From: Clostridia bacterium
GTDB taxonomy: Bacteria > Bacillota > Clostridia > TANB77 > CAG-508
Reading direction: 5' to 3'
DNA length: 42,740 nt
Assembly: GCA_017886645.1 (NCBI GenBank)
Contig: JAGHJM010000053.1
Span: 1-42,740 of the forward strand
Shown: piece by piece, positions 19,709 to 28,675 of the stretch
Layout: every line of letters starts with the position of its first letter
Numbering within the stretch: the stretch's first letter is position 1
Program-made: the position numbers and the translations under genes
The notes under the pieces: model-generated
Told to the model about the DNA's origin: nothing
The model's database searches: none
The model's input: only the letters and a program-made list of their open reading frames with translations

Positions 19709-20779
19709 GTGGAAAGTAAAGAAAAAATATCTTTTTTTAAGAAATTGAAAATTAGTATATTTAAATTTGAAGATTATGCACAGTTGGCTGCACAGAAAAT
19801 TGGACAATCAATAATATATGTACTTATATTGATGATAATATTTGCATTACTTGCAAGTATTGCAATAACTTACAAATTCTCTATAACTTTAGGAGAAGTA
19901 AAAAATTATATTAATAATGAAATAGAAACAATACAATTTCAAGATGGAACCTTAAATATAGTTCCATCAAAAGATAAGGACAAGCCAATTATTATTGAAA
20001 ATGAGGAATCACCAGTTGGAAGTATAATTATAGATACTAGAGACTTATCAGAAGAGGAAATTAATAACTATACAGAACAAATAAAAGGCTATACAAATGG
20101 AATAGTATTGTTAAAAGACAAGATTATAACTAAAACAGAAATGAGTAGTATAACTACTACAATGTTCTATAATGATATAGCTACACAGTATAATATTCAG
20201 GAAATAAGTAAAGCAGACATTATAGATATGCTAGAAGGAAGAAATGTAATTAATATATATATATCGTTTTATTTGTCAATGACTGTATACCTATTTTTAG
20301 TATATTTCCCAACAGTTTTAATAGATGCAATTTTATTATCTATCTTAGCTTATATAACATCAGTTATTTCAAGAGTAAGATTAAAATTTTCTGCATCATA
20401 TAATATTTCTATATATGCTTTAACATTACCAATAATATTAAACTTAGCTTATATTATTGTAAATACACTTACAGGATTTACAATAGAATATTTCCAAGTA
20501 ATGTACACAGCTATAGCTAGTATTTATGTAATAGCTTCAATTTTAATAATAAGAAGTGATTTAATAAAAAGACAAATAGAATTAAATAAAATTATGTCAG
20601 AACAAGAAAAAATAAGACAGGAGATGGAAAGAAAAAAGCAGGAAGAAAAAGAAGCAGAAGAGAGAGAAAGACTAAAAAGGGAAGATGAAAAAAAGAGAAA
20701 ACAAAAAGAAGAAGAAAAGAAAGAAAAAAAAGAGAAAAATAAAAACTCTGGAAATGATGAAGAACCGGCAGGTTTATAG
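19709..20779 (+). CDS. DUF1189 family membrane protein (GTG start)
   Basis: The 356-residue protein resembles DUF1189 membrane proteins of Firmicutes. The N-terminus (FFKKLKISIFKFEDYAQLAAQKIGQSI) leads into the first transmembrane helix at about 32-54. A mainly extracytoplasmic region of about 120 residues follows. At least three more helices lie between about 185 and 285 (ISFYLSMTVYLFLVYFPTVL, then segments around ALTLPIILNLAYIIVNTL and YTAIASIYVIASILII). The last 70 residues form a highly charged Glu/Lys coiled coil in the cytoplasm. GGGAGG lies five bases before the GTG. The function of the family is not known. It sits between cysS and ftsH in the same direction. Confidence 0.8.
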   Translation: MESKEKISFFKKLKISIFKFEDYAQLAAQKIGQSIIYVLILMIIFALLASIAITYKFSITLGEVKNYINNEIETIQFQDGTLNIVPSKDKDKPIIIENEESPVGSIIIDTRDLSEEEINNYTEQIKGYTNGIVLLKDKIITKTEMSSITTTMFYNDIATQYNIQEISKADIIDMLEGRNVINIYISFYLSMTVYLFLVYFPTVLIDAILLSILAYITSVISRVRLKFSASYNISIYALTLPIILNLAYIIVNTLTGFTIEYFQVMYTAIASIYVIASILIIRSDLIKRQIELNKIMSEQEKIRQEMERKKQEEKEAEERERLKREDEKKRKQKEEEKKEKKEKNKNSGNDEEPAGL

Positions 20780-20821
20780 ATTTAAGCCATAAAATCTAAA
20801 TTACAGTAAAGGAAAATTAAG

Positions 20822-22618
20822 ATGAAAGAAGACGAAAAGAAACAAAACAATAAAAATAAGAATATATATTTAATTATTGCAACTATAGTGCTTATATTAA
20901 TTGCGGCAGGGTTAACAATATATTTTGTAACATCATCTAATAAAAACGAAAACCAAGAAATAGCCTATACAGATTTAATAAAGGAAATAAATAATGGAAA
21001 TGTAGAAAGTATAGAAATGACTGTTGGAAGTACTTCTGTAAAAGTTAAATTAAAAAATGAAACAGAAGAAAAAACAGGTATAATACCAAGTACTCAAGCT
21101 TTTATTGAATTAATACAAAATAAAGTGGAAGAAGGAAATGAAATTCATTTAGAGCAAAAAAAGCAAAATGCATTCTTAACTATATTTGAAAATTTATTTA
21201 CACTTTTACCAACTATACTTTTAGTAATTCTGTTTATAATGTTATTCAAACTACAAGGATTAGGTGATAAAGGAAAAGTATATGACGCAGAAACAACTAA
21301 ATCTAAAATAACTTTTAATGATGTAGCTGGATTGGATGAAGAAAAACAAGAAATGATTGAGATTGTTGACTTTTTGAAAAATCCAGATAGGTTTTATGAA
21401 ATGGGAGCAAAAATACCTAGAGGAGTTTTACTATGTGGAAAACCTGGTACAGGAAAAACATTAATAGCTAAAGCAATAGCTGGCGAAGCTAATGTTCCAT
21501 TTATTTCTATGAGTGGTTCTGAATTTATAGAAATGTTTGCAGGTTTAGGAGCATCAAGAGTAAGAAAATTATTTGAAAAAGCAAAAAAAATAGCACCATG
21601 TATTGTATTTATAGATGAAATAGATGCAATAGGCTCAAGAAGAACAAGTAGTAGTGGAGCTGAATCAGAAAACAATCAAACATTAAACCAATTATTAGTA
21701 GAAATGGATGGATTTGATACAGAAGAAACTATTATAGTTTTGGCAGCTACAAACAGACCAGAAATGTTAGATAAAGCATTACTTAGACCAGGAAGATTTG
21801 ACAGACAAATAAATATTGCACTTCCAGACTTAAATGGAAGAGAAGCTATATTAAAAATTCATGCAGAAGGTAAAAAATTTGCGAAAGACATAAATTTAAG
21901 AAGTATTGCAGAAGATACAGCAGGATATACTGGTGCAGAACTTGCAAATATTTTAAATGAAGCAGCAATTATAGCTACTATAAATAAACATAAAGCAATT
22001 ACAAACAAAGATATAGAAGATGCAAATAAAAAAGTTACAATTGGACTTGAAAAACATAGTAGAATTGTTTCTGACAAAGATAAAAAATTAACAGCTTATC
22101 ATGAGGCTGGGCATGCAATTGTAAGTAGCCAATTAGAAACACAAAAAGATATAAAAGAAGTATCTATAATACCAAGAGGTGTTGCTGGTGGATATACAAT
22201 GTACAAGACAAATGAAGATAAATATTATGTATCAAAAACTGAAATGGAAGAAAAGCTAATTTCTTTATTAGGGGGTAGGGCAGCAGAAAAAATAGCTTTA
22301 AATGATATATCTACAGGAGCTAGCAATGATATAGAAGTTGCAACACAAATTGCAAAAGATATGATAATTAAGTATGGAATGAGTGATTCTTTAGGACCAA
22401 TTTATATAGATACAGAGAAAGATCCATATGAGCTACAAATGTTGGGAGAAAAGTTTGGTGATGCAATTGGTGCTGAAGTAAAAATAATGCTTGACGATGC
22501 CTATAGTAAGGCACAAAAACTTATAAAAAATAATATGGATAAGTTAGATAAAGTAGCTATGAGATTAATGGAAAAAGAGATTATCTCAGCAGAAGAGTTC
22601 CAAGAATTAATTAAATAA
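20822..22618 (+). CDS. ftsH: ATP-dependent zinc metalloprotease FtsH
   Basis: This membrane-bound AAA+ protease degrades misfolded membrane proteins and regulators. Its 598 residues contain helix 1 (about 15-37), a periplasmic-type domain (38-115) and helix 2 (about 120-142). The AAA module has Walker A GKPGTGKT at 206-213, Walker B IVFIDEIDAIGSRR, the second region of homology with ATNRPEMLDKALLRPGRFDR, and the pore-loop phenylalanine in EMFAGLGAS. The protease site is HEAGH at 427-431 with a third ligand in ISTGASNDIEVAT. A lysine replaces the usual first proline of GPPGTGKT. GGAAAATTAAG is a modest ribosome binding site. A terminator follows. Confidence 0.96.
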   Translation: MKEDEKKQNNKNKNIYLIIATIVLILIAAGLTIYFVTSSNKNENQEIAYTDLIKEINNGNVESIEMTVGSTSVKVKLKNETEEKTGIIPSTQAFIELIQNKVEEGNEIHLEQKKQNAFLTIFENLFTLLPTILLVILFIMLFKLQGLGDKGKVYDAETTKSKITFNDVAGLDEEKQEMIEIVDFLKNPDRFYEMGAKIPRGVLLCGKPGTGKTLIAKAIAGEANVPFISMSGSEFIEMFAGLGASRVRKLFEKAKKIAPCIVFIDEIDAIGSRRTSSSGAESENNQTLNQLLVEMDGFDTEETIIVLAATNRPEMLDKALLRPGRFDRQINIALPDLNGREAILKIHAEGKKFAKDINLRSIAEDTAGYTGAELANILNEAAIIATINKHKAITNKDIEDANKKVTIGLEKHSRIVSDKDKKLTAYHEAGHAIVSSQLETQKDIKEVSIIPRGVAGGYTMYKTNEDKYYVSKTEMEEKLISLLGGRAAEKIALNDISTGASNDIEVATQIAKDMIIKYGMSDSLGPIYIDTEKDPYELQMLGEKFGDAIGAEVKIMLDDAYSKAQKLIKNNMDKLDKVAMRLMEKEIISAEEFQELIK

Positions 22619-22621
22619 ACA

Positions 22622-22657
22622 AAAAAATATAAAGTATTTTTATACTTTATATTTTTT
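22622..22657. terminator. Bidirectional terminator between ftsH and the RluA-family gene
   Basis: A 15-bp stem (22622-22636 with 22643-22657) is built on TATAAAGTA / TACTTTATA, with six A on the left arm and six T on the right. It can end ftsH and the convergent minus-strand gene. Confidence 0.8.
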
Positions 22658-22734
22658 ATTATGCTTTAACCTTTTAAAATGAATGAAGACTAAAATCGTT
22701 TGATAGAAAGATTAAAAACTTATTATACAGAAAA

Positions 22735-23610
22735 CTAAATTAAATTTTTATTTAATATAAATTCTTTTCCATTTAAATAATTTAATATGCCAGAATCAGT
22801 GAAAAAGTTAAACTTTAGTTTATAGCTACATAGTTGTTGCACTTTATGACCAAATTTTTTATTAATTTCATTTTTACCATATTTTCCATCACCAATAATT
22901 GGGTAACCTATATGTGCTAAATGTGCACGTATTTGATGAGTTTTTCCTGTTAAAAGTTCTACATCTAAAATACTAAAATTTTTCTTAATATCATATTTTA
23001 AAATGTTATACTTGGTTTCAATTGGAACGTATCCTTTTTTTGGAGTATCAGAAATGTATACTAAAGATTTTTTATTATCTTTAAATAAGTATGCATTTAA
23101 TGTGGCAGTTTTTTTATGTGGAATACCATATACCATAGCTTTATAATGTTTTTCAATTTCATGATTCTTAAATTTTTTTAGTAAAGTATTTAATGCTTCT
23201 TCATTTTTGGCATATAATATTAAACCTGTTGTATTCCTATCAAGCCTATGGCATGGAGAAATACAATATTTATTATTTGAACTTTTATAGTAATTTATTA
23301 AATTATTAGTTAAGCTATTTTCTCCGACTACTTCGATTCCAGCAGGTTTATTTATAATTAAGATATTTTTATCTTCATAGATAATATCTGGAGTAAAAGA
23401 AGAGGATAAATATTTATCATCAATATAAACTTTTATATTATCGCCTTCATGTAAAATAATATTTTCATTAATTCTAATATCATTTACTTTAATGTCTTTT
23501 TTTCGCAAAGTTTTGTAAAACATAGAGGAAGTGATAGAAGGAATTTGCGTATATATAAAGTTTTGTAATTTTCTATTATTAAATTTAGAGTTTACAATAA
23601 ATTCTTTCAT
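22735..23610 (-). CDS. RluA family pseudouridine synthase
   Basis: It isomerises uridine in rRNA or tRNA; which site cannot be told from sequence. The 291 residues have an S4-like RNA-binding N-terminus (about 12-70, with FYKTLRKKDIKVND). The catalytic motif CHRLDRNTTGLILYAK carries the aspartate nucleophile. Further family motifs are NKPAGIEV, KHYKAMVYG, ELLTGKTHQIRAHLAHIGYPIIGDGKYG and LCSYKLKF. The length is close to other single-domain RluA/RluD relatives of Firmicutes. The start is bounded by an in-frame stop just upstream and the nearest AGAAAGG is 18 bases away, so translation may be weak. It is transcribed alone against its neighbours. Confidence 0.92.
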   Translation of the reverse strand: MKEFIVNSKFNNRKLQNFIYTQIPSITSSMFYKTLRKKDIKVNDIRINENIILHEGDNIKVYIDDKYLSSSFTPDIIYEDKNILIINKPAGIEVVGENSLTNNLINYYKSSNNKYCISPCHRLDRNTTGLILYAKNEEALNTLLKKFKNHEIEKHYKAMVYGIPHKKTATLNAYLFKDNKKSLVYISDTPKKGYVPIETKYNILKYDIKKNFSILDVELLTGKTHQIRAHLAHIGYPIIGDGKYGKNEINKKFGHKVQQLCSYKLKFNFFTDSGILNYLNGKEFILNKNLI

Positions 23611-23674
23611 ACTAATTTAAAATAAAAACCTTTCTATATTTTATATTAATGGAGATTTGAAATCAATATATAAA

Positions 23675-23710
23675 ACAACCATATCTCCAATAAAACGGAG
23701 ATGTGGTTGT
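23675..23710 (-). terminator. Terminator of the small minus-strand ORF
   Basis: ACAACCATATCTCC pairs with GGAGATGTGGTTGT (23675-23688 with 23697-23710, one G-T pair) around an 8-base loop. Read on the minus strand the stem is followed by TTTT, so it ends the 23723-23944 gene. Confidence 0.75.
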
Positions 23711-23722
23711 GTGGGTTAGAGC

Positions 23723-23944
23723 TTATGATTCTTCCTCAAGAACCTGCTGGTATAGCTCGCTTTGCCAAGTCCCCGGAGTAAAATCGGGAAAACTATAATC
23801 CTCAACAATTCCGGTAACCATTAAGGACCGGACACGCTGACGGTTTTTAGATAGAATGGCGGAGGACAGCTGGTCTAGCCAGCGCTCTTCCTCTATTCTA
23901 TCTTTGTTGGCCTCCCAAGCTCGCATGTTCTTTCCATAGCTCAT
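23723..23944 (-). CDS. Small unknown protein of foreign base composition
   Basis: I do not recognise this 73-residue soluble protein. The N-terminal half is helical and charged (RAWEANKDRIEEERWLDQL, SKNRQRVRSLM). The second half has a proline/aromatic motif (YSFPDFTPGTWQSELYQQV) and an acidic end. It is very likely real: AAAGGAGGG lies seven bases before the ATG and a dedicated terminator follows the stop. Its base composition is far more GC-rich than its surroundings, and it uses CGT, CGC and CGG arginine codons that neighbouring genes avoid. This points to recent transfer, perhaps as a one-gene cargo. No integrase or flanking repeat was seen. Confidence 0.75.
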   Translation of the reverse strand: MSYGKNMRAWEANKDRIEEERWLDQLSSAILSKNRQRVRSLMVTGIVEDYSFPDFTPGTWQSELYQQVLEEES

Positions 23945-24098
23945 TGCTGTCCCTCCTTTAGAGAAGTATACATAACTATTATAACATTATAAGAGAAATA
24001 ATACAATAGTAAATAATTTAACATAAAGATATTAATTAATAAAACAAAAAAGTATCGATTATTATGAAAAATAGATGTAAGATATTTTTTAAAACTAA

Positions 24099-24127
24099 TT
24101 GACTAAAATAATGAGGAATGATATACT
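24099..24127 (+). promoter_or_regulatory. Promoter of the glucosaminidase gene
   Basis: TTGACT (24099-24104), a 17-base spacer and TATACT (24122-24127) lie 34 bases before the GTG start. The preceding 23945-24098 is AT-rich and shows no gene. Confidence 0.65.
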
Positions 24128-24160
24128 TTATGTGAAAAAAATGACACAAAAGGAGGAAAA

Positions 24161-26359
24161 GTGTTGAAAGACATTTTAGAGAAAAACAATAAAATGATTT
24201 TAAATAAAATGGTTTATATAATAATAAGTATTATTTTAATTTCATATATATTTATATTCTTATTTACAAATGTTTCAAATGCGGCATCAGATGATTTTAG
24301 CCAATATCCAGGTTATCAAGAGTTGATAGATGAACTAAAAAAAGAGTTCCCAAACAGTGAATTTAAAATATTAAAAACAGGATTAGATTGGAATCAAGTA
24401 ATAAAAAATGAAACGACTGCACATCATGGAAGAAATTTGACTTCAAATAGTTCTTCAGACTGGATTTGTCCAGTATGTAAAAACAAACAATATGAAAAAG
24501 GATGGTATTGTGCTTCTTCAGCAACAGTTTCATATTATATGGATCCAAGAAATTCATTAAATGCAAATGATATTTTTCAATTTGAAGTATTAAACTATAA
24601 TAGTGATATACAAAATGAAGAAGGTGTAGAATATATTATTTCTGATTGTAATTATTTACAAGGAAAAATAAGCTATACTGCAACAGATGGAAGTAAAAAA
24701 ACTATAAATAAAACTTATGCTCAAGTAATAATTGAAGCAGGAGAAGAATTTAATGTAAGCCCATACCATTTAGCATCAAGAATAAGACAAGAACAAGGTG
24801 CTGGAAATGCAACGGAGACGGCAACAGGTGATGGAAAAGGTACATATAATAATGGATATGCAGGATATTATAATTATTATAATATTGGTGCAACTGGAAG
24901 TTCAACAGCAAATATTATAAAAAATGCGTTGGAAAAAGCAAAAAAAGAGGGTTGGACAGATCCAGAAAAAGCAATTGTAGGAGGAGCAGAATTTGTAAAA
25001 AACGAATATATTGGTTATGGACAAAATACTTTATATTTGCAAAAATTTGATGTAGACGATAGTGATGGTGACTTATATTGGCATCAATATATGACAAATG
25101 TTTCTGCATCAAAAACAGAGGGACAAGAAATAAAAAATACATATAACAAAATGGGATTGGGAAAAGATGCACATTATGTGTTCTCTATTCCAGTATTTGA
25201 AAATATGCCGGAACAAAGATGTGAGCTTCCAGGTTCAAATTCAATAGTTACACAAAATGTTGAAATTAATGCAGATAATGTACGTGTAATGGATGGAAAA
25301 GGAGAAGGAAACGAAATTGCAAAGCTAAATAAAGGTGATAAAATATTAAGGATAGAATTGTCTCAAACTTTAGATCCAGACGGAAGATTTATGAGATACT
25401 GGGATAAAGTAGTTTTAGAAGATGGAAGAAAAGGATATGTTGTAAGAAATTATCTTACGCAAATTGATGACATTACAAACTGTAGTGAACAATATGTAGT
25501 TACAGCATATACCAACTTTAGAAATGGACCAGGAGTTACAAATACTACAATAATAGAAACATTATCTCCAGGACAAGAACTTACTGTAATAGAAAAAGAT
25601 AAATATCCAAATGTAGACGGAGAAAGTTGGTATAGAGTAAAGCTTCCAGATGGTAGACAAGGATATGTTGGATCAGGATATATAGAAAAATGGGATAACA
25701 GCAGTAGTTCTGAATATGATAAAGTTAAAGTAGTAGATGAATTAGGAGTTAAAGTTAGAGAAAGTCCTGGAACATCTTCAAAAGTTTTAACAGTAGCTTA
25801 TCAAGGAGAAATTTTAACTAGAACTCAGAAAAATGCTTCAAATGCAAATGGATATATTTGGGATAAGGTTACTACATCAGGTGGTGTTATAGGATATGTA
25901 GCAAGAGGGGATGACAACGAAGATTATATAGTGCCAATAGATGAAGAAAATACAGTAGATGACGATATTCCAAGTAAAAATGATCAAGTAAAAATGGAAT
26001 CTGGAAATGTTATATGTGATGCTGTATCAAATGTAAATACAATAGTTAGTGCTTATAGCGGTGCAGTTGTAAAAGATAGCAGTGGAAAACAAATTACTGG
26101 AAAAACAAATGTGGGAACAGGTTACACAGTTACAATAAATAATAAAACTTATACAATTGTAAAAAAAGGTGATACGACAGGAAATGGAATAACTGATTCT
26201 GCAGATATACTGGCAATACAAAGACTTTTAATAGGTAAAGGAACTTTAGATGGTGCGTATGAAAAAGCGGCTGATACTACAAATAATAATAATATAGATT
26301 CTGCAGACATATTAGCAATACAAAGATTTTTGATTGGAAAAGGTAGTATTTCAATATAA
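24161..26359 (+). CDS. Secreted glucosaminidase with SH3 repeats and a terminal dockerin
   Basis: The 732 residues start with a signal or anchor helix (about 17-42). A conserved N-terminal region follows (residues about 50-140) with TGLDWNQVIKNET, a CPVC-x10-C cluster and YYMDPRNSLN. The glucosaminidase-like domain (about 180-310) has ASRIRQEQGAG with the likely catalytic glutamate and YYNYYNIGATGSS. Three SH3b domains lie at about 360-435, 445-510 and 525-590. The C-terminus (about 665-732) holds two dockerin-like calcium loops ending ADILAIQRLLIGKG and ADILAIQRFLIGKG. It should cleave glycan strands of peptidoglycan. AGGAGG lies four bases before the GTG at 24161; the TTG at 24164 has better spacing. 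It forms an operon with the next gene. Confidence 0.9.
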   Translation: MLKDILEKNNKMILNKMVYIIISIILISYIFIFLFTNVSNAASDDFSQYPGYQELIDELKKEFPNSEFKILKTGLDWNQVIKNETTAHHGRNLTSNSSSDWICPVCKNKQYEKGWYCASSATVSYYMDPRNSLNANDIFQFEVLNYNSDIQNEEGVEYIISDCNYLQGKISYTATDGSKKTINKTYAQVIIEAGEEFNVSPYHLASRIRQEQGAGNATETATGDGKGTYNNGYAGYYNYYNIGATGSSTANIIKNALEKAKKEGWTDPEKAIVGGAEFVKNEYIGYGQNTLYLQKFDVDDSDGDLYWHQYMTNVSASKTEGQEIKNTYNKMGLGKDAHYVFSIPVFENMPEQRCELPGSNSIVTQNVEINADNVRVMDGKGEGNEIAKLNKGDKILRIELSQTLDPDGRFMRYWDKVVLEDGRKGYVVRNYLTQIDDITNCSEQYVVTAYTNFRNGPGVTNTTIIETLSPGQELTVIEKDKYPNVDGESWYRVKLPDGRQGYVGSGYIEKWDNSSSSEYDKVKVVDELGVKVRESPGTSSKVLTVAYQGEILTRTQKNASNANGYIWDKVTTSGGVIGYVARGDDNEDYIVPIDEENTVDDDIPSKNDQVKMESGNVICDAVSNVNTIVSAYSGAVVKDSSGKQITGKTNVGTGYTVTINNKTYTIVKKGDTTGNGITDSADILAIQRLLIGKGTLDGAYEKAADTTNNNNIDSADILAIQRFLIGKGSISI

Positions 26360-26376
26360 ATTTGGAGGTATAAAAT

Positions 26377-28011
26377 ATGAAATTAAAAAGAAAAATAGGG
26401 CTAATTTTAAGTATAATCTTATTGTTAACAATGATTTTTTCTGTAAGAGTTGAGGCGGCTTCAGCTTCTATAAGTGCAAGTAGTACATCAGTTGAAGTAG
26501 GAACTACAGTAACAATAAATGTTAACGTAACAGCAGCTTCTTATAATTTGTATGTAGAAGGAGATGGAATATCTCGTACATCATTTGTTGATTTTTCACA
26601 AGATGCAGTAAATGAAAATTTTACAGAATCTGTATCATTTACACCAGAAACTGCAGGAACATATACTATTAACTTAACTGGAACAGTCGTAGATGAAACT
26701 CAAACAGAAGGTGATAGTGTAAATAGATCTGTTACTATAACAGTTAGAGAAAAAGAAACTTCAGGAGGTAATACTGGCTCTGGTTCGAATACAGGCTCAG
26801 GTTCTAACTCGGGTTCAAATAATAATTCAGAATCAAATAACAATTCAGGATCTGGTAATGCTGGAAATTCAGGAAGTAACACATCAAGTACACCAAGCTT
26901 TACAGAGGTAAACGAAACTGTTTATGCAACAGGAAGTTTAAATGTTAGAAGAAGCTGGTCAACAAGTAGTGAAGTTATTGGATCACTTTCGGAAGGTCAA
27001 AGTGTTACAAGAACAGGTAGAGGTGATAATGGCTGGAGTAGAGTAACATTTAATGGCTCAACTGCATATATATACTCAGAAAACTTAACAACAGAGAAAC
27101 CAGAAGAAACAGCAAGTAATTTATTAAGTGGATTAACAGTTACACCTGGTACATTGACACCTGAATTTGAAAAAAATACAATGGAATATACTATAAATGT
27201 AGGGGAAGATGTAACAGAATTACAAATAGATGCTGTTACAGAAGATGAAAACGCGGAAGTTACAATAACAGGAAATGAAAACTTTGTATTAGGTGAAAAT
27301 ACAGTAGAGATTACTGTTACACCAGATAATGGTGAAGCATCTACATATACTATAAAAGTAAATAAAACAGAAAATACAACCATATTATTAAATAAACTTG
27401 AAGTTAATGGATATAATATAACTCCAACTTTTAATCCAGATGTATATTCATATAGTGTAAATGTACCAACAGGTACTACATCACTAGATATAACAGCAGA
27501 AACAGATGTAGAAGGAGCTACAGTAGAGATAACAGGAAATACTGATTTAAAAGATGGCTCAAATTTAATTACAATAATAGTAAAAACAGATGACGAAAAT
27601 GTAACTACATATCAATTAACAGCTAATGTAGGAGAGACAGCAGTAGCTACAACAAATGAAACATCAGGATTTAATATATTAACAATAATATGTATGATTG
27701 CAGCAGGTGTTATAATAATTGCAATAATTGTTTTAATTGTTTTGCATCACAGAAATAGTCAATATGATGATGAAGACGAAGATGATGATGAATTATACTA
27801 CGATGAAGACTATACTAATAATTATATGAATGACTTTTCAAATAAAAACTTAGAAGACGAAAACAAAAAAACAGAAAAAGAAAAAATGAAAGAAGAGAAA
27901 GAAAAAAATAAAGAGGAATATTTAAAGAGTTATCAAGATATAGTAGGAAATTCAAATAATTATGAAGAAGATGATGAGCCTAAAAAAACAAGAAAGGGTA
28001 GACATTTTTAA
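26377..28011 (+). CDS. Surface protein with SH3 and cadherin-like domains and a cytoplasmic tail
   Basis: The 544-residue protein has a signal peptide (1-28) and an N-terminal immunoglobulin-like domain (about 29-125). A low-complexity Ser/Gly/Asn linker (128-170) leads to one SH3b domain (about 178-240, TGSLNVRRSWSTSSEVIGSL). Two cadherin-like beta-sandwich domains follow (about 245-330 and 335-420). Each ends in a motif such as VEITVTPDNGEASTYTIKV. A transmembrane helix lies at about 429-453. The cytoplasmic tail is first strongly acidic, then Lys/Glu-rich. It likely displays wall-binding domains while anchored in the membrane. GGAGG precedes the ATG, and it lies 17 bases after the glucosaminidase gene, so the two probably act together at the wall. 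Confidence 0.85.
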   Translation: MKLKRKIGLILSIILLLTMIFSVRVEAASASISASSTSVEVGTTVTINVNVTAASYNLYVEGDGISRTSFVDFSQDAVNENFTESVSFTPETAGTYTINLTGTVVDETQTEGDSVNRSVTITVREKETSGGNTGSGSNTGSGSNSGSNNNSESNNNSGSGNAGNSGSNTSSTPSFTEVNETVYATGSLNVRRSWSTSSEVIGSLSEGQSVTRTGRGDNGWSRVTFNGSTAYIYSENLTTEKPEETASNLLSGLTVTPGTLTPEFEKNTMEYTINVGEDVTELQIDAVTEDENAEVTITGNENFVLGENTVEITVTPDNGEASTYTIKVNKTENTTILLNKLEVNGYNITPTFNPDVYSYSVNVPTGTTSLDITAETDVEGATVEITGNTDLKDGSNLITIIVKTDDENVTTYQLTANVGETAVATTNETSGFNILTIICMIAAGVIIIAIIVLIVLHHRNSQYDDEDEDDDELYYDEDYTNNYMNDFSNKNLEDENKKTEKEKMKEEKEKNKEEYLKSYQDIVGNSNNYEEDDEPKKTRKGRHF

Positions 28012-28040
28012 ATAGAATATAAAAATTTGTTATAATAAAA

Positions 28041-28069
28041 TGTACCAAATACAATTTGTATTTGGTACA
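28041..28069 (+). terminator. Hairpin after the cadherin-like gene
   Basis: A 12-bp stem TGTACCAAATAC / GTATTTGGTACA (28041-28052 with 28058-28069) has a 5-base loop. It lacks a clear T-run, so it may be a weak terminator or an mRNA 3' stabiliser; it ends 7 bases before tRNA-Thr. Confidence 0.5.
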
Positions 28070-28076
28070 CATATTT

Positions 28077-28152
28077 GCCAATATAGCTCAGTTGGTAGAG
28101 CAACGGATTCGTAACCCGTAGGTCAGCAGTTCGATTCTGCTTATTGGCTCCA
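28077..28152 (+). tRNA. tRNA-Thr (anticodon CGU)
   Basis: A 76-base cloverleaf has acceptor GCCAATA / TATTGGC, D-stem GCTC / GAGC, anticodon loop TTCGTAA with CGT at 28110-28112, T-stem AGCAG / CTGCT and an encoded CCA. The anticodon stem ACGGA / CCCGT has an A-C mismatch next to the loop. A possible -10 box TATAAT lies at 28031-28036. Confidence 0.9.
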
Positions 28153-28156
28153 TTTG

Positions 28157-28200
28157 AAAACAACTTATGAACTATAAATGTACATAAGTTGTTTTACTTT
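28157..28200 (+). terminator. Terminator after tRNA-Thr
   Basis: AAAACAACTTATG / CATAAGTTGTTTT (28157-28169 with 28183-28195) has a 13-base loop and a short T-rich tail five bases after the CCA end. Confidence 0.75.
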
Positions 28201-28427
28201 ATTACGTCGACAAGCAAGGAAAAAAGCAGAAATTCATAATTCCAGAAGATCAAGCGATCCTGACAGCAGTGTTCAAAATGATTAAAGAAGCAGTTGGAGC
28301 TAACAAAGTTGAAATGTGCGAGACACCAAAAGCAAACTGCATTATCAGGGTCTTTCGTGCCCTTCACCATAAACATGAATGGGGTGTAATCTACAACCTA
28401 TTTGGTATTGTGTCCACTTTATTCTAA
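28188..28427 (+). pseudogene. Orphan coding fragment without a start, foreign composition
   Basis: An open frame runs from inside the tRNA terminator to the TAA at 28425. It has no start codon or ribosome binding site at its left end. The encoded text looks protein-like (YVDKQGKKQKFIIPEDQAIL, EAVGANKVEMCETPKANCII, HHKHEWGVIYNLFGIV), and its GC content is higher than in neighbouring genes. I read it as the 3' remnant of a gene truncated at the tRNA-Thr boundary. The source family is not recognised. Confidence 0.45.
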
Positions 28428-28435
28428 TTAAAAAG

Positions 28436-28606
28436 CTAATTTATCTCTTTAATAATTTCTTCTCCAGTTATCTCACAAGGAATATTAATTCTCTTTATAT
28501 AATCATTATAATAGTTTATTCCTAAGTCATATACTTGCATATCAATTCCGTTTAATTTTAAAGTCCATACAGTTTCTTTTGTATATGCACCATTTATTAT
28601 ATGTAT
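28436..28606 (-). pseudogene. C-terminal coding fragment on the minus strand
   Basis: On the minus strand a frame closed by TAG at 28436-28438 encodes about 57 residues with natural composition (AYTKETVWTLKLNGIDMQVY, DLGINYYNDYIKRINIPCE, ITGEEIIKEIN). It is cut off by an in-frame TAA at 28607-28609 and has no start codon or ribosome binding site. It is probably the 3' remnant of a degraded gene. Family unknown. Confidence 0.4.
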
Positions 28607-28674
28607 TTATTTTAGCACCTTATTGCTTAATAGGGTATATTTCTGAATTAATAAATTCTAAGAAAGAATGGTAA
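28591..28674 (+). pseudogene. Possible C-terminal remnant of a membrane protein
   Basis: A short plus-strand frame ends at TAA 28672-28674 and encodes a hydrophobic stretch, LLYVFILAPYCLIGYI, followed by SELINSKKEW. It has no start and overlaps the minus-strand fragment. It would be the stub of the gene that once preceded the small CDS at 28676. The evidence is only composition and position. Confidence 0.25.
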
Positions 28675-28675
28675 T

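Noticed and set aside
26760..26890. Possible tandem repeat array in the SH3/cadherin-like gene
   Set aside because: The repeated GGTTC/TCAGG words encode a low-complexity Ser/Gly/Asn linker in frame; there is no regular unit and no CRISPR-like spacing.
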